From Planctomycetota bacterium (GTDB lineage Bacteria; Planctomycetota; UBA1135): a DNA stretch of 64,000 nt. The stretch lies in NCBI GenBank assembly GCA_024275135.1, contig JAJRZS010000018.1, positions 25,826-89,825 of the forward strand, given 5' to 3'. Position 1 is the first letter of the stretch. Every line of letters starts with the position of its first letter. The notes below the pieces were generated by a model. The model was not told the origin of the DNA, ran no database searches, and saw only the letters and a program-made list of their open reading frames with translations. The position numbers were made by a program, and so were the translations under genes. Below are positions 8,723 through 18,134 of this stretch, piece after piece.

Positions 8723-9791
8723 CTGGGGCAGACAATTCTCCCACCAGCATCCGCGTCAATTGACCAATATCCAGAATGGTCGGCACTGCGGGATCATCAC
8801 TATTGAGAGTGACTGTCGGCACATTGAGGTTTTTTGCCGCCTCAAGGGCCAGCAAAATCCGCCCGCCTTTGGAGTTGAGAGCCGCGGTACGCAGTTCATC
8901 GCGCAAAGCTTCGGCCTTTTGCACCGCAAGTTCGCCATTGGCTTTGGAAATTACCCTTTCCGCATCACCATCGGCCATGGTTTCCGCAGCATAAACATCT
9001 GCTGCAGCACGAATGGATGCCAAGAGAACATCGTATTCCGATTTCTTTTCCTGGATGCGTTTTTCCCATTCTTGGGTTTTCGCCATTTCCGCAGCCACAA
9101 TTTGCCTCTCAATCACGTTGACCTTTTTTTCTTCTTCGGCCACCCGTGTTTGGGCGATGTCGAGCAAAGCTTTCTGCCGCAAGAATTGCTTCTCTTGCAG
9201 CTTTTCCTCGTATTCAGCTTGGAAATGCAAGCGCCGAATCAAGATGGATTCCGCCTGGCAGTGAAACTCGGACAAATCGGCATTCAACAAAGGTAGGGTG
9301 TTCTGCACCAAAGCGATTCGGCTATCCGTTAACTGCAAATCTTCGGAAGAGAGTTTGGTCAACTCATCGCGCAAGATGGCCGTCACTTTTGACTTCACCC
9401 GATCTTGGTATTGAATTTTCAAACCGTCGCCCACAATTTGCCAGGCCTCACCGGGCATGATGCGATAGGCCACGGACACTTCATAAGTGACCACGTTGCC
9501 ATCGGCAGCACGAATTTCCAAAGGTGCCTGGTAACTGTCGGTAGGGCTTTGGCTGCGATTATTGTGCACACCCGTAAAGTGGATGAAGTGGGTTGTCGCG
9601 GGCAGAAAATGCCACTTGTGGTAGCCGGTGATGCCAAGATGAAATCCGGTACGAAAATCTTCTTGCAAAATTCCTCCACCCCACTGGCTTTGTTTCACGC
9701 CAATTTGCGCCGGTGGTACCCGCTTAAACACTAAGGCCACAAACAGCGGAATCAAAATGATTACAGCCACAAAAATGCTGAGGGTTTTCAT
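8712..9791 (-). CDS. SPFH/Band 7 protein, HflC-like position
   Basis: The 359-residue protein has an N-terminal membrane anchor (about 4-24, followed by KRVPPAQIGVK) and an SPFH/prohibitin domain (about 25-210). A long Glu/Lys/Ala-rich coiled coil (about 215-300) and a short C-terminal tail complete it. SPFH proteins form ring or cage assemblies on the inner membrane and often control FtsH-type proteases. It follows a second SPFH gene with a TAATG overlap, the same arrangement as hflK-hflC. I use the comparison for layout and topology only; sequence identity to HflC looks low, and a flotillin- or prohibitin-like role is equally possible. Confidence 0.8.
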   Translation of the reverse strand: MKTLSIFVAVIILIPLFVALVFKRVPPAQIGVKQSQWGGGILQEDFRTGFHLGITGYHKWHFLPATTHFIHFTGVHNNRSQSPTDSYQAPLEIRAADGNVVTYEVSVAYRIMPGEAWQIVGDGLKIQYQDRVKSKVTAILRDELTKLSSEDLQLTDSRIALVQNTLPLLNADLSEFHCQAESILIRRLHFQAEYEEKLQEKQFLRQKALLDIAQTRVAEEEKKVNVIERQIVAAEMAKTQEWEKRIQEKKSEYDVLLASIRAAADVYAAETMADGDAERVISKANGELAVQKAEALRDELRTAALNSKGGRILLALEAAKNLNVPTVTLNSDDPAVPTILDIGQLTRMLVGELSAPAKN

Positions 9792-10996
9792 TAGCGATGA
9801 CCTCCTTTGGCAGCCTCTGCCACGGCAGCTCCCAGATGTTCGATGCGGATTGGCGAGGGATCCCGACGATAGGGAATGATTTCAAACTTGATGCGAGAGA
9901 AGTTTCTGGCCAACTCTTCGCGCACCAAAATATCTCCACGCGCAGCCAAGGCTTCGACTTTGGCCCGCAGCCCCTCGGCATCTTTGCGCGCCAACTCTTC
10001 CAAACCGCGAGCTTTTTGAATCAACTGGCGCTCCTGTGCTTGACCGTCAGCCACGGTTTCGATGCGGTAGGCATCCGCTGTTTTGGTAACTCTTACCGCA
10101 TCCTTCTCCGCACTAATGCGATCATTCTCCAAAGTACCCAGCAGCAACTCGTATTCTGTGGCCTTATCTCGTTCAATCGCAGCCAAACGACGCTCACGCT
10201 CCCGCGCCAATTGCAAAGCCTGCTCCTTCAGCTTTTCCACCACCTGGTCAGCCACCTTGCGGTCTTCAATCGCGCGCTCATAGCGGCTTTCAAACTTCGG
10301 CTTGGGGGTGATGATTTGCATGATAAAAATACCATGCTCCTCCAACATCTCATTGAGCCTAGTTTCCGCAGCCCGAGTGGCCATGCGCGAGTTCGACATA
10401 TCAGCCACCTGTTCCGCTGAAAAACGACCAAACTCATCCCGCAACACAGAACGGGCAAAGGCTTTGACCCAGTTCTCTTTGAAATTATCGCCAGGCCCTG
10501 AATCATGCAGCACCACATCGGCCTTGCCGGGGATAATACGGTATTGAATTTCCAGGGTCTCAAACCAAAAATTGGAGCCGTCATTGGCGCGTACCGTCAG
10601 CTTACTGACATGGTTGGCGTCCAAATCTTTTTCGCCTTCCATCAAAAATTTGTTGGGCGATTTATCAAAAACAAAGGCTTGGGAGACAAAGGGCAAGAAG
10701 ATCTTGTACCCCGGCCGGTCTACAATTTCTTCTTCTCCGGTGATGTAATTCACAATCACCGCAACCTCGGTGTCTTTGACTTCCACGATGCCGCCTTGGC
10801 CGCTAACAAAGGCGGCAATGATGAGAATGAACACCGCCAAAACCAAGCCGCCAGCAATCAGCCACGATTTGTTGATTTGCGGCCTTTGAGGACCTGCACC
10901 GCCTGGCGACGGGCGATGTGGAGGGCGAGGGGGACGGGGTGGACGTCCGCCACCACCGAAGTCGGGAAAATCAGAGGGGGAACTCATTCTCTTCAT
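9791..10996 (-). CDS. SPFH/Band 7 protein, HflK-like topology
   Basis: The 401-residue protein opens with a Gly/Pro-rich cytoplasmic stretch (FGGGGRPPRPPRPPHRP, about 12-30), much like HflK. One transmembrane helix (about 46-68), an SPFH domain starting at VEVKDTEVAVIVN, and a charged coiled coil (RERERRLAAIERDKATEYE) follow. The ATG at 10996 is chosen because a TATCCT hexamer lies 7 nt upstream and would give a leaderless mRNA; ATG 10987 is 3 codons further in. It is the first gene of the SPFH pair and is divergent from the EEP-family gene with about 40 bases between starts. It probably forms a hetero-oligomeric membrane complex with the downstream partner. Confidence 0.8.
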   Translation of the reverse strand: MKRMSSPSDFPDFGGGGRPPRPPRPPHRPSPGGAGPQRPQINKSWLIAGGLVLAVFILIIAAFVSGQGGIVEVKDTEVAVIVNYITGEEEIVDRPGYKIFLPFVSQAFVFDKSPNKFLMEGEKDLDANHVSKLTVRANDGSNFWFETLEIQYRIIPGKADVVLHDSGPGDNFKENWVKAFARSVLRDEFGRFSAEQVADMSNSRMATRAAETRLNEMLEEHGIFIMQIITPKPKFESRYERAIEDRKVADQVVEKLKEQALQLARERERRLAAIERDKATEYELLLGTLENDRISAEKDAVRVTKTADAYRIETVADGQAQERQLIQKARGLEELARKDAEGLRAKVEALAARGDILVREELARNFSRIKFEIIPYRRDPSPIRIEHLGAAVAEAAKGGHR

Positions 10997-11003
10997 TACG
11001 CGC

Positions 11004-11009
11004 AGGATA
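11004..11009 (-). promoter_or_regulatory. Possible -10 element (TATCCT) for the SPFH pair
   Basis: TATCCT on the minus strand ends 7 nt before the chosen ATG of the first SPFH gene, with no Shine-Dalgarno in between. It is one of several TANNNT boxes at this spacing in the window. Confidence 0.35.
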
Positions 11010-11039
11010 GCGATTTTGAAGGAAGAATCCCGCAAACCT

Positions 11040-12005
11040 ATGCTCAAGCTCATGATTCCTTTGGCCCCCCGCAAGGCCCCCTTGCTCCCACGCCTTATTC
11101 TGCTGTCCTTGCTTGCCACATCCATCCTCAGTTTTGTTGGAGTTTTTTGCACTTGGGTCAGCCTTTTCACCCACTTTCAGCTCTATTTCTGTGTTTTTTG
11201 GCTGTTGGCTCTAGGAACGCTTTGCCTCTCCCCTCGCTGGCGCGGCAGTTTTTGGCGCCCGGGACGTATTTTTGGCGCAGGTGTCCTCAGCCTCTTGGCC
11301 CATCTTTCGCTTTTGGCCGGCCTGTGGCAGGGGCCTGCCCTTCCTTCACTTCGGAACACGCAGTCCTTGGATGTGGTCTGGTTCAACATGAAATTTGAGG
11401 AACCTTCGCTTCGGCGCCTGGAACAAATCCTGGATCCCGACCCTCCCGACATCCTCGCCGTTTGTGAAATTGGCCGGAATGTCGAAATCCAACTTCCTGG
11501 ATTTCCATATCAGTTGCGCTCCCCCAAACACGACATCCTCATCCTTTCTCGCTTCCCCTTGAGTCACAAGCAACTCCTCCCCATCCCCAATGGCGGCAGA
11601 GAGCAACCCACAGCCAAGCTGCAAGTTGGCCCCTATCCGTTGACCTTGGTGGCTTTGCATTTGCGACAACCCGTGTATCCGGTGCATTTTGCCGAAATGC
11701 GCCAGGCAAAAGCCACCGCCAAGAACAGCTCCAACTGCCTACTTCTCGGCGATTTCAATTCCACCCCCTGGGCCGCTCCATTTCGTCAGCTTTGTGCCGA
11801 TGCCGGGCTGCAGCATGGCCGACAAGGACAAGGCTTGCTCAACAGCTGGGCTTTGGACCGCTGCCATATCCTCGCCCTTCCCATCGACCACATGCTCTAC
11901 AAAGGGAACCTGCAGCTGCTTTCCTTTGAGACCTTGCCATGGATAGGGAGCGACCATCGTCCCATTCGAGGACGGTTTTTAGTGGGTCGAAAAAAGTCTG
12001 GCTAG
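11040..12005 (+). CDS. Membrane-anchored endonuclease/exonuclease/phosphatase (EEP) family protein
   Basis: The protein has about 321 residues. The first ~100 contain two to three hydrophobic segments, placing the C-terminal domain at the membrane. The EEP (DNase I-like) fold is identified by WFNMKFEEP, DILAVCEIG, the core motif LLLGDFNSTPW, and the C-terminal PIDHMLYKG and GSDHRPI that supply the catalytic Asp/His. Substrates in this superfamily range from nucleic acids to phospholipids and inositol phosphates, so specificity is open. ATG 11040 has an AAGGAAG about 14 nt upstream; a TTG at 11016 is possible. Its 3' end overlaps miaA on the opposite strand by 27 bases. Stop is TAG. Confidence 0.82.
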   Translation: MLKLMIPLAPRKAPLLPRLILLSLLATSILSFVGVFCTWVSLFTHFQLYFCVFWLLALGTLCLSPRWRGSFWRPGRIFGAGVLSLLAHLSLLAGLWQGPALPSLRNTQSLDVVWFNMKFEEPSLRRLEQILDPDPPDILAVCEIGRNVEIQLPGFPYQLRSPKHDILILSRFPLSHKQLLPIPNGGREQPTAKLQVGPYPLTLVALHLRQPVYPVHFAEMRQAKATAKNSSNCLLLGDFNSTPWAAPFRQLCADAGLQHGRQGQGLLNSWALDRCHILALPIDHMLYKGNLQLLSFETLPWIGSDHRPIRGRFLVGRKKSG

Positions 12006-12902
12006 CTTTTCGGCAACCTCTTCACTTGCGAGTCCGGGAGTCATGTCCACCCGATGGAGGGAGGCGAAAGAACGCAACCAGGTCATTTGTCGCCGAATCA
12101 AAACATTGGTTTTGGTAATTCCCTTTTGCACTGCCTCCTCCAAGGAACACCGACCCTCCAAGTACTGCAAAACCTGTTGATAACCAATGGCTTTGGCTGC
12201 AGTGCGGCCGAAGCCACAGCTCTCCCGGATGCCGCGGACCTCGTCGACCAGCCCCTGCTCGAGCATTTGCTGAAACCGAAGTTGCACGCGCTCATGCAAA
12301 ACCTGCCGCGGCCAATGCAGAAAGGCCGTCGGCTCATTCAAGGTCGTGGCATTCCACTGCGATTGCCATTCGCTCAAAGCCTTCCCGGTTTGATACCAAG
12401 TTTCCAAGGCCCGCAATAACCGACGAGTATCGTGCGGGTGAATGCGAGCATGAGCCTCGGGATCTACCTTCCACAACTCCAACCGCAAGGCCTCGACACT
12501 TTCTATCTCCAGCCGACTTTGCAATTCATTTTGCAATTCCTGGCTTGCTTGCGGCACCTCCAATAGACCAAAAACCAAGGCCTTAAACCACATGGTGGTC
12601 CCCCCCACATACAAAGCCGATTTCCCTCGAGCTGCTACTTTAGCCTCAATCGCGCGTGCATGTTGCAAATATTGCTGTACGGAAAATTCTTCACTCGGTT
12701 CCACCAAATCCAGAAGATGGTGTGGCACCACAGCACGCTCTTGGCGACTTGGTTTGGCGGTGCCGATGTCCATGCCTCGATAGACCAGCATTGAATCCAA
12801 AGACAGGATTTCCGCATTCAACTTGGGCGCAAGGGCGAGAGAAACGGCCGTCTTCCCAGAAGCCGTCGGCCCCAACAAGAAGAAGCGCCGAGTTGCACCC
12901 AT
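11979..12902 (-). CDS. miaA: tRNA dimethylallyltransferase MiaA
   Basis: MiaA transfers a dimethylallyl group to A37 of tRNAs that read UNN codons. The 307-residue protein has the P-loop GPTASGKTAVS (about 11-21), the DSMLVYRGMDIGTAKPS signature that positions the tRNA, VVPHHLLD, VGGTTMWFKAL and the C-terminal TAAKAIGYQQ, all in order. It lies 4 bases after the interrupted M16 gene and is the last gene of that minus-strand run. Its 3' end overlaps the convergent EEP gene. Confidence 0.97.
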   Translation of the reverse strand: MGATRRFFLLGPTASGKTAVSLALAPKLNAEILSLDSMLVYRGMDIGTAKPSRQERAVVPHHLLDLVEPSEEFSVQQYLQHARAIEAKVAARGKSALYVGGTTMWFKALVFGLLEVPQASQELQNELQSRLEIESVEALRLELWKVDPEAHARIHPHDTRRLLRALETWYQTGKALSEWQSQWNATTLNEPTAFLHWPRQVLHERVQLRFQQMLEQGLVDEVRGIRESCGFGRTAAKAIGYQQVLQYLEGRCSLEEAVQKGITKTNVLIRRQMTWLRSFASLHRVDMTPGLASEEVAEKLARLFSTH

Positions 12903-12906
12903 GCCT

Positions 12907-14190
12907 CTAAGTTGCGGGAGTTAACACCGCCACCGCCTGACGCTCCGGGTGAAACATCTCTTGCGCGCGGGCAAGCACATCTGCAAACTCAATTTCACCC
13001 AGAACATCAAGGGTGGCAAAAGGGGGAACTTTTTCCAGCATGGCGTTCAAAATACTATTGGCCAATGCTGCTGGAGTTTGCAGCCCACTTACCAAACCTC
13101 CCCATGCGGCGCGTTTGAGGCGAAGAAAATCTTCTTCATGCAATCCCTGGTCGACAAAATGTGCAGCGGCATCCGCTACCGACTTGGCAAAAGTTTTGGC
13201 ATCGTCGCAAACTCCCGACACTACGACATGCCCCCAGTCTTCATCACTTGACCAATAGGCCTGGAAGCTGTCGTCAATTTCCCCATCCCGATAAAGCTTT
13301 TCATGGGTTGCGCTGGCCGGATCAAAAGCCAAATCTAAAACCAGGCTGCTTAGCACCCGCTGGCGCAGGCGAGCATATCCGTTGGCCAAACCATAGGGCT
13401 CCCGCCATCCCATCCACACATGGGGACGCGTTACCGCAAAGGGTTTTTCCAGCCAGTCGGCGGCTGGATGACTAGGCTCAAGCGGGTAGATTTTTTCCGC
13501 GATTGGCAAATCCGGAGCATCCAGAAGCGGGGCCAAGTGGCTTAAAATTTGCTCGGGATCAAAATCACCGGCCAAGGCTAAACGCATGGCCCGTGGTCGA
13601 TAAAACCCCTCAAAACAAGCCTGCAATTCCGACGCCTGGATCCTCCGCACATCCTCCACCGAGCCACCCGGTTCTATGCGGATGCCGTGCCGATGGTAAA
13701 GAGCTTGATGCAACAAGAAGGTACCGAAAAAACCAGGGTGGTCGGCATACATGCGCACTTCTTGTTCAATGATTCCGCGCTCCTTTTCCACCCGCTCCTC
13801 GGTAATCTCTGGATGCTGCACGAAATCCAGCAAAACCTCCAAACAGGACAAATAATGGTTGGTGGTAGTGAAGTGGTAGTTGGTGCTACGAAAGGAAGTG
13901 CCACCATTAAACTCCGCACCCAAACGGCCAAAGCGGTCGAAGACTTTTTCCTCTCGACCTTCGAAGAGCTTATGCTCCAAATAATGAGCACTACCGGGTG
14001 GAACTTCGAGGATTTCTCCATTCGGCAGCTGAAAGTGGGTGTCTGTACTCCCAAAGCGCAAGCCGAAAAAACCACTTGCCTAACTAAAGCCTGGGGTTCG
14101 GCACAAGGCAATATCCACCCCGTTCTCGCTGCGCGCAAACACGACTTCTTCTCCGGCTTGTGGATGGTTTAGGGTATGAAGAATTTTCAT
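12907..14190 (-). pseudogene. M16 peptidase (catalytic, YmfH-like) interrupted by an in-frame TAG
   Basis: The reading frame from ATG 14190 gives MKILHTLNHPQAGEEVVFAR, a normal M16 N-terminus, and runs 36 codons to CRTPGFS, then TAG (14082-14080). Without a frame change it continues ASGFFGLRFGSTDTHF to a stop at 12907. Ignoring the TAG, the product has the usual ~427-residue length. The zinc motif HYLEH (inverted HxxEH, 13986-13972) lies just downstream of the stop. ATG 14190 shares an ATGA overlap with the preceding M16 gene, which makes it the natural start. Family members usually have a Lys or similar residue where the TAG falls. A nonsense mutation or base error is the simplest explanation; reinitiation at TTG 14061 could still yield a catalytic fragment. 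Confidence 0.8.
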
Positions 14191-15500
14191 GATGGCGTTG
14201 ATGCGGCAGCGGGGTTTTGATTTTTCCCAGGAGCTAACAAGTAGACACTATCAGCGACCAAACTCTGGGCCGCAGTCGCAACTTCTTGTGGGCTTAAGCT
14301 CTGCAAGTCGGCCGCACGAAATGCAGGAGTGCGCTTGAATCCCAATTGGTGCTCGCGCAGATGATAATTGGCAAGCCGACTGCCAGAATCCGCCAAGGCA
14401 CGCAGACGGTCGAGGCGATTGACGATGGCAAATTCCATTTCTTCTGCAGTTGGTCCGTTTTGCTGCAAATCCAACAGCTGGTTTTCCACCTCCGCGCGCA
14501 CCTGCTGATAGGCCTCGGCATCAATCCCAGCCGCCACCGTCATTAAGCCCTTGCGTGCGCGCAGCATCGCGTAAATCCCGTAGGCCAAAGACTTCTCTTC
14601 CCTCACCACGCGAAACAAACGGCCATGAGCACCGCCACCTAGAATTGCGCAGGCCAATCCCAACGCTTCGAAAGATCTGGGGCTCTCCGGCTGCGCATAG
14701 CGAAAGCCGTAGTGAAATTGCGCCTGCTCCATCGGCAGTTCTTCTCGAAACTCACGCAACTTTCCGACTGGAGGATGCTGAATCGGCGGCAAGGAGCGCA
14801 CTTCCCCGCGCGTGGAAAACCAATCTGCAAGCCAGGTTTCCACCAAATCAACATCACATGGCCCAACCACAATGGCGGTTATGGGCGCACTGGCCAAGAG
14901 ATCTAAACGGGCAACTTCTAGCTGATCGGCGCTTAGCTCATGCAAAGCATCCTCCGAATCCCAAGCCAATAAGCCATAAGGCTCACCTGCACACATCTGA
15001 GCGAGAAAGCGCTCCTCGGCATAAGAAGGGCGATCATCTTTGCGCTCACGAACCCGCTTCAACAGCGCACTGCGCTCGCGCTCCATGGTTTCCACATCAA
15101 AAGGCGAACCATTGGCGCCACGCTTGGGTTGATCCAAAAGCCCGCGGGCCAAGCCAAACAAGCGTGGCTGCACCATCTCTTCCGCCGGCAAAAAGCGATC
15201 GCCCACCCATCCCAACTGTAGACTGAAGCGGTGATATTCGGCGGCACGGTCGGCATAGATAGAGCAACTGGCCCCGTACAAATCTTGCAAGGCCTGGGTT
15301 AGCTTCAAGCGGCTGGGATAACTGGCGCTACCCTGACTCAGAACCTCGGCTAACAAAGTCCGCGCCGCCCTTTTTTTATCCATGGGCATTTCAAAGCCGA
15401 GGCTCAATTGCGCCCTTTTGAAGCGCGGCTCCGGCAGGCATAGTAGCTCCACTCCAGGAGCGGGCTGGCGAAGTTCAGGAATGGTCTGCAGAAAGGCCAT
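14187..15500 (-). CDS. M16 peptidase-like protein lacking the HxxEH motif (YmfF-like)
   Basis: The 437-residue protein has the M16 two-lobe pattern (RTLLAEVLSQGSASYPSRLKLTQALQDLYGAS; GGGAHGRLFRVVREEKSLAYGIYA). It has no HxxEH at the expected N-terminal site, so it is probably the non-catalytic partner in a paired M16 system such as YmfF/YmfH or PqqL-type heterodimers. It overlaps the next gene, the catalytic homologue, by ATGA. A TAGGAT box lies 9 nt before the ATG. It leads an operon of M16, M16 and miaA and diverges from the secreted unknown at 15538. Confidence 0.88.
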   Translation of the reverse strand: MAFLQTIPELRQPAPGVELLCLPEPRFKRAQLSLGFEMPMDKKRAARTLLAEVLSQGSASYPSRLKLTQALQDLYGASCSIYADRAAEYHRFSLQLGWVGDRFLPAEEMVQPRLFGLARGLLDQPKRGANGSPFDVETMERERSALLKRVRERKDDRPSYAEERFLAQMCAGEPYGLLAWDSEDALHELSADQLEVARLDLLASAPITAIVVGPCDVDLVETWLADWFSTRGEVRSLPPIQHPPVGKLREFREELPMEQAQFHYGFRYAQPESPRSFEALGLACAILGGGAHGRLFRVVREEKSLAYGIYAMLRARKGLMTVAAGIDAEAYQQVRAEVENQLLDLQQNGPTAEEMEFAIVNRLDRLRALADSGSRLANYHLREHQLGFKRTPAFRAADLQSLSPQEVATAAQSLVADSVYLLAPGKNQNPAAASTPS

Positions 15501-15509
15501 GTGGTGCGT

Positions 15510-15515
15510 ATCCTA
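15510..15515 (-). promoter_or_regulatory. Possible -10 element (TAGGAT) for the M16-M16-miaA operon
   Basis: TAGGAT on the minus strand lies 9 nt upstream of the ATG at 15500. The whole divergent gap is only 37 bases, so the promoters for both directions must overlap each other or the coding starts. Confidence 0.3.
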
Positions 15516-15537
15516 GTGTGTTCCGCCGTCCATTCCG

Positions 15538-16398
15538 ATGCCGTTTTCCTTACTAACTCTGCTTCTGCCCCTGCTTTGCGCCCAAACCCCTGGCCATGCC
15601 ACGGAGATTGGCGAGCCAAACTCCTCCCGTGAAGCTCTGGAGCTGCTGAGCCAGGTGGCAGCAGCCCAGCTTGGTCAAGCTCCAGCGAACATGGGCCTGG
15701 TCGACACTCTCGATCTGGAAGTGAACCTGCGAGAACGCGGTGAGCATCCACAAGAAGTGAGTTTCACCCTGTTCTACACCACCTATGGAGAAGAACAGCT
15801 GGAAATCGTTCTCGACGACCCGGAACGAGGTACGCGGGTAGCCAAGGGCTTTTCCCAACAAGATTATTGGCTACGCGAAGGCAAAGGAGAAAAACAACTC
15901 CTACTCGGACATGAGTTCGAGAAAGACCGGCAATCCATCGACGAAGCTCTCGACCTTTGTGCGGATCTCCTGCTGTTGGTGGATTTGCGCCACCTCCTTC
16001 AGCGAGCGCAACCCACGCAGCTTCAAACCCAGGCCGACGGCACCCGCATCCTGCATGGTCAGCTACGACGCCCCGATGGTCAACTCTGGGACTATCGCCT
16101 TGCTATTCCCAAAGATTCTTTGTTGCCCCAGTGGCTGGAAGTTTCCCGCCTACCCACGCCAAATCCCGACCCCGCGAAGGCAATGCCTAATCCCGGAACC
16201 AAGGATGCGGAGGTTGCGGAGGAAGCAGCGCTATACCAGCGTTTCCGCCTGCTGGCCTACAAAGGATTTGATGGTCGTCAAGCTCCTCAAATCATTCAGA
16301 TTTTCGACCAACCGCAAGCCACTTTGCCAGCGCGCATTTTGGAACTCCATCGCTTTCACTGGAATGCGCATCCGCAAAAAATCAAACCTTCTCGTTAA
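15538..16398 (+). CDS. Secreted protein of unknown function
   Basis: The 286-residue protein begins with a signal peptide (MPFSLLTLLLPLLCAQTPGHA). The mature chain is rich in beta-strand-like segments with charged ends (VSFTLFYTTYGEEQLEIVLDD, RVAKGFSQQDYWLRE). The mix loosely recalls LolA-fold periplasmic proteins, but no motif secures that, so no function is assigned. It stands alone on the plus strand between two minus-strand operons, and its 3' end overlaps mutL by 4 bases. A TAGTGT hexamer 18 nt upstream may be its -10. Confidence 0.7.
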   Translation: MPFSLLTLLLPLLCAQTPGHATEIGEPNSSREALELLSQVAAAQLGQAPANMGLVDTLDLEVNLRERGEHPQEVSFTLFYTTYGEEQLEIVLDDPERGTRVAKGFSQQDYWLREGKGEKQLLLGHEFEKDRQSIDEALDLCADLLLLVDLRHLLQRAQPTQLQTQADGTRILHGQLRRPDGQLWDYRLAIPKDSLLPQWLEVSRLPTPNPDPAKAMPNPGTKDAEVAEEAALYQRFRLLAYKGFDGRQAPQIIQIFDQPQATLPARILELHRFHWNAHPQKIKPSR

Positions 16399-18134
16399 CG
16401 ACGGTAGAAGGCGCGTTCCAAATCTTCTAAAGAAAGAAACACCCGCACTGGCCGTCCATGGGCACAAGTGCGATCTTGAGGCAAATCGGCCCCGCGACGT
16501 AATAAACTCTCCAAGGCCTCTGCGTCGACGGCATCTCCCGCCATCACCGCCCCCCGACAAGCCATGGAAAACAGCATCTCTTCTTGGATTTGGTCGGGCG
16601 TGGCTTGGCGATGACTTTGCGCGATTTCCAGCAAGTCGAGCACCAGTTTTTCTGGTTGCAACCGTTGCAAACGAGCGGGAATACCCCGGATAGCCAAGGT
16701 GGTTTCACCAAAGGCCTCAATGTCGACACCTAGCTTGCGAAACTTATCCTGGTGTTGCAACAGCAAGTCGAGTTCCTCGCGCGACAAATCCACCAGAGCG
16801 GGCACCAGCAACGGCTGCGTAACCACCTGACCTTGCCGCAGCTCCCGCCGCAGTTCCTCCAAGTTCACTCGCTCATGCAAAGCATGTTGATCGATGATTT
16901 CCACCCCCCCGGCAACCGCACGAAAAAGAAAGGTGTTGGCGACGGAAAGGAATTCGCCCTTGCCTCGATCTTCGGCTGCGACTTCCATCGGGAGATGGGG
17001 AGCAGGAACGGGAAAAAATCCTTCACGACTGGAGGGAGACGAGAGTCCGGCTGACAAATCCTGGGGACGCTGCCAACTTGGGGCGGGAAAAGAGCCACGA
17101 TCCTGCACCGTGGAGCCAACCGTCCCCACCATGCGCGTAGCCCAAGGCGCCGCCGCAAGGCCTTGACGCAAAGCGCGGACGACGGTGCCGAAGACGAGGC
17201 GCTCATCGCGGAAACGCACTTCCGTCTTTTGTGGGTGGACATTCACATCCACTCGTTGCGGTGGCACTTGGAGAGACAAATATAGGGTTGGATAATGTCC
17301 GATGGGGACAAATTCTTTGACCCCTTCGCGCACGGCTCGAAGCAAACGCGCGTCGCGAACCCAACGCCCATTCAAAAACAAATGCACGCGCCGGGCATCC
17401 CGCCGGGCACTTTCCGGCGGCCCCACGTGACCGGTGCAAGTGATGGAGTCGGCCTGCGCTTGAATCTGCACCATATTCTTGGCCAAACCGGCGCCAAACA
17501 CGGCTGCACAGCGTTGGCCGAGATCGTCTTCGGGCAAGACTTCGAAGCAGCGTTTGCCATCCTGTTCCAGACGGAAGCCAACTCCCTCATGCACTAAGGC
17601 CAAGCGCTCCACCCATGCTTGCGCATGCGCCGCTTCGGTGGCGGGTCGCTTCAAAAACTTGCGCCGGGCCGGCAACTCGGCAAACAAATCCTCCACCACA
17701 AAGCGGGTGCCTTTGCTCGCGGAAGCCTCGTGCAAGGAACCAGGACGCCCGTAAAGCACCTGGTACTCCATGCCAAAGGAAGCGTCTTCCGGTCGGGAAA
17801 CGATAGTCATCCGGGCTACGGAAGCGATGGAGGCCAAAGCCTCTCCACGAAAACCCAAGGAGGCAATGGCTTCTAAATCGGACGGCGCCGACAGTTTGGA
17901 GGTGGCGTGGGAAGTGACCGCTAGCGGGAGTTCGTCCGCCGCCATGCCGCAACCATTATCCCGCACTTCGATGCGGCGAATGCCACCCTCCAGCAAGGAG
18001 ACTTCGATCAAAGTCGCGCCAGCATCCAAGGCATTTTCAACCAGCTCCTTCACCACCGAAGCCGGCCTCTCCACCACTTCCCCAGCAGCAATCTGATCGA
18101 TGACGACGGGATCTAATTTGTGAATGCGACTCAT
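16395..18134 (-). CDS. mutL: DNA mismatch repair protein MutL (endonuclease type)
   Basis: The 579-residue MutL has the GHKL ATPase motifs QIAAGEVVERPASVVKELVENALDAG, DNGCGM, and SHATSKL with SLGFRGEAL. The C-terminal domain carries DQHALHERVNLEE, matching DQHA(x)2E(x)4E, plus ACRGAV and CAHGRP. These metal-binding motifs mark the nicking-endonuclease MutL found in bacteria lacking MutH. No mutS is in the window. The ATG overlaps the stop of holA upstream as ATGA, placing mutL at the 3' end of a six-gene minus-strand operon. Confidence 0.97.
   Translation of the reverse strand: MSRIHKLDPVVIDQIAAGEVVERPASVVKELVENALDAGATLIEVSLLEGGIRRIEVRDNGCGMAADELPLAVTSHATSKLSAPSDLEAIASLGFRGEALASIASVARMTIVSRPEDASFGMEYQVLYGRPGSLHEASASKGTRFVVEDLFAELPARRKFLKRPATEAAHAQAWVERLALVHEGVGFRLEQDGKRCFEVLPEDDLGQRCAAVFGAGLAKNMVQIQAQADSITCTGHVGPPESARRDARRVHLFLNGRWVRDARLLRAVREGVKEFVPIGHYPTLYLSLQVPPQRVDVNVHPQKTEVRFRDERLVFGTVVRALRQGLAAAPWATRMVGTVGSTVQDRGSFPAPSWQRPQDLSAGLSSPSSREGFFPVPAPHLPMEVAAEDRGKGEFLSVANTFLFRAVAGGVEIIDQHALHERVNLEELRRELRQGQVVTQPLLVPALVDLSREELDLLLQHQDKFRKLGVDIEAFGETTLAIRGIPARLQRLQPEKLVLDLLEIAQSHRQATPDQIQEEMLFSMACRGAVMAGDAVDAEALESLLRRGADLPQDRTCAHGRPVRVFLSLEDLERAFYRR

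Noticed and set aside
14080..14082. TAG read as pyrrolysine or a reassigned codon
   Set aside because: Several genes in the window end in TAG (recJ, antiporter, EEP gene, DUF819), so TAG acts as a normal stop, and no pyl genes are visible here.
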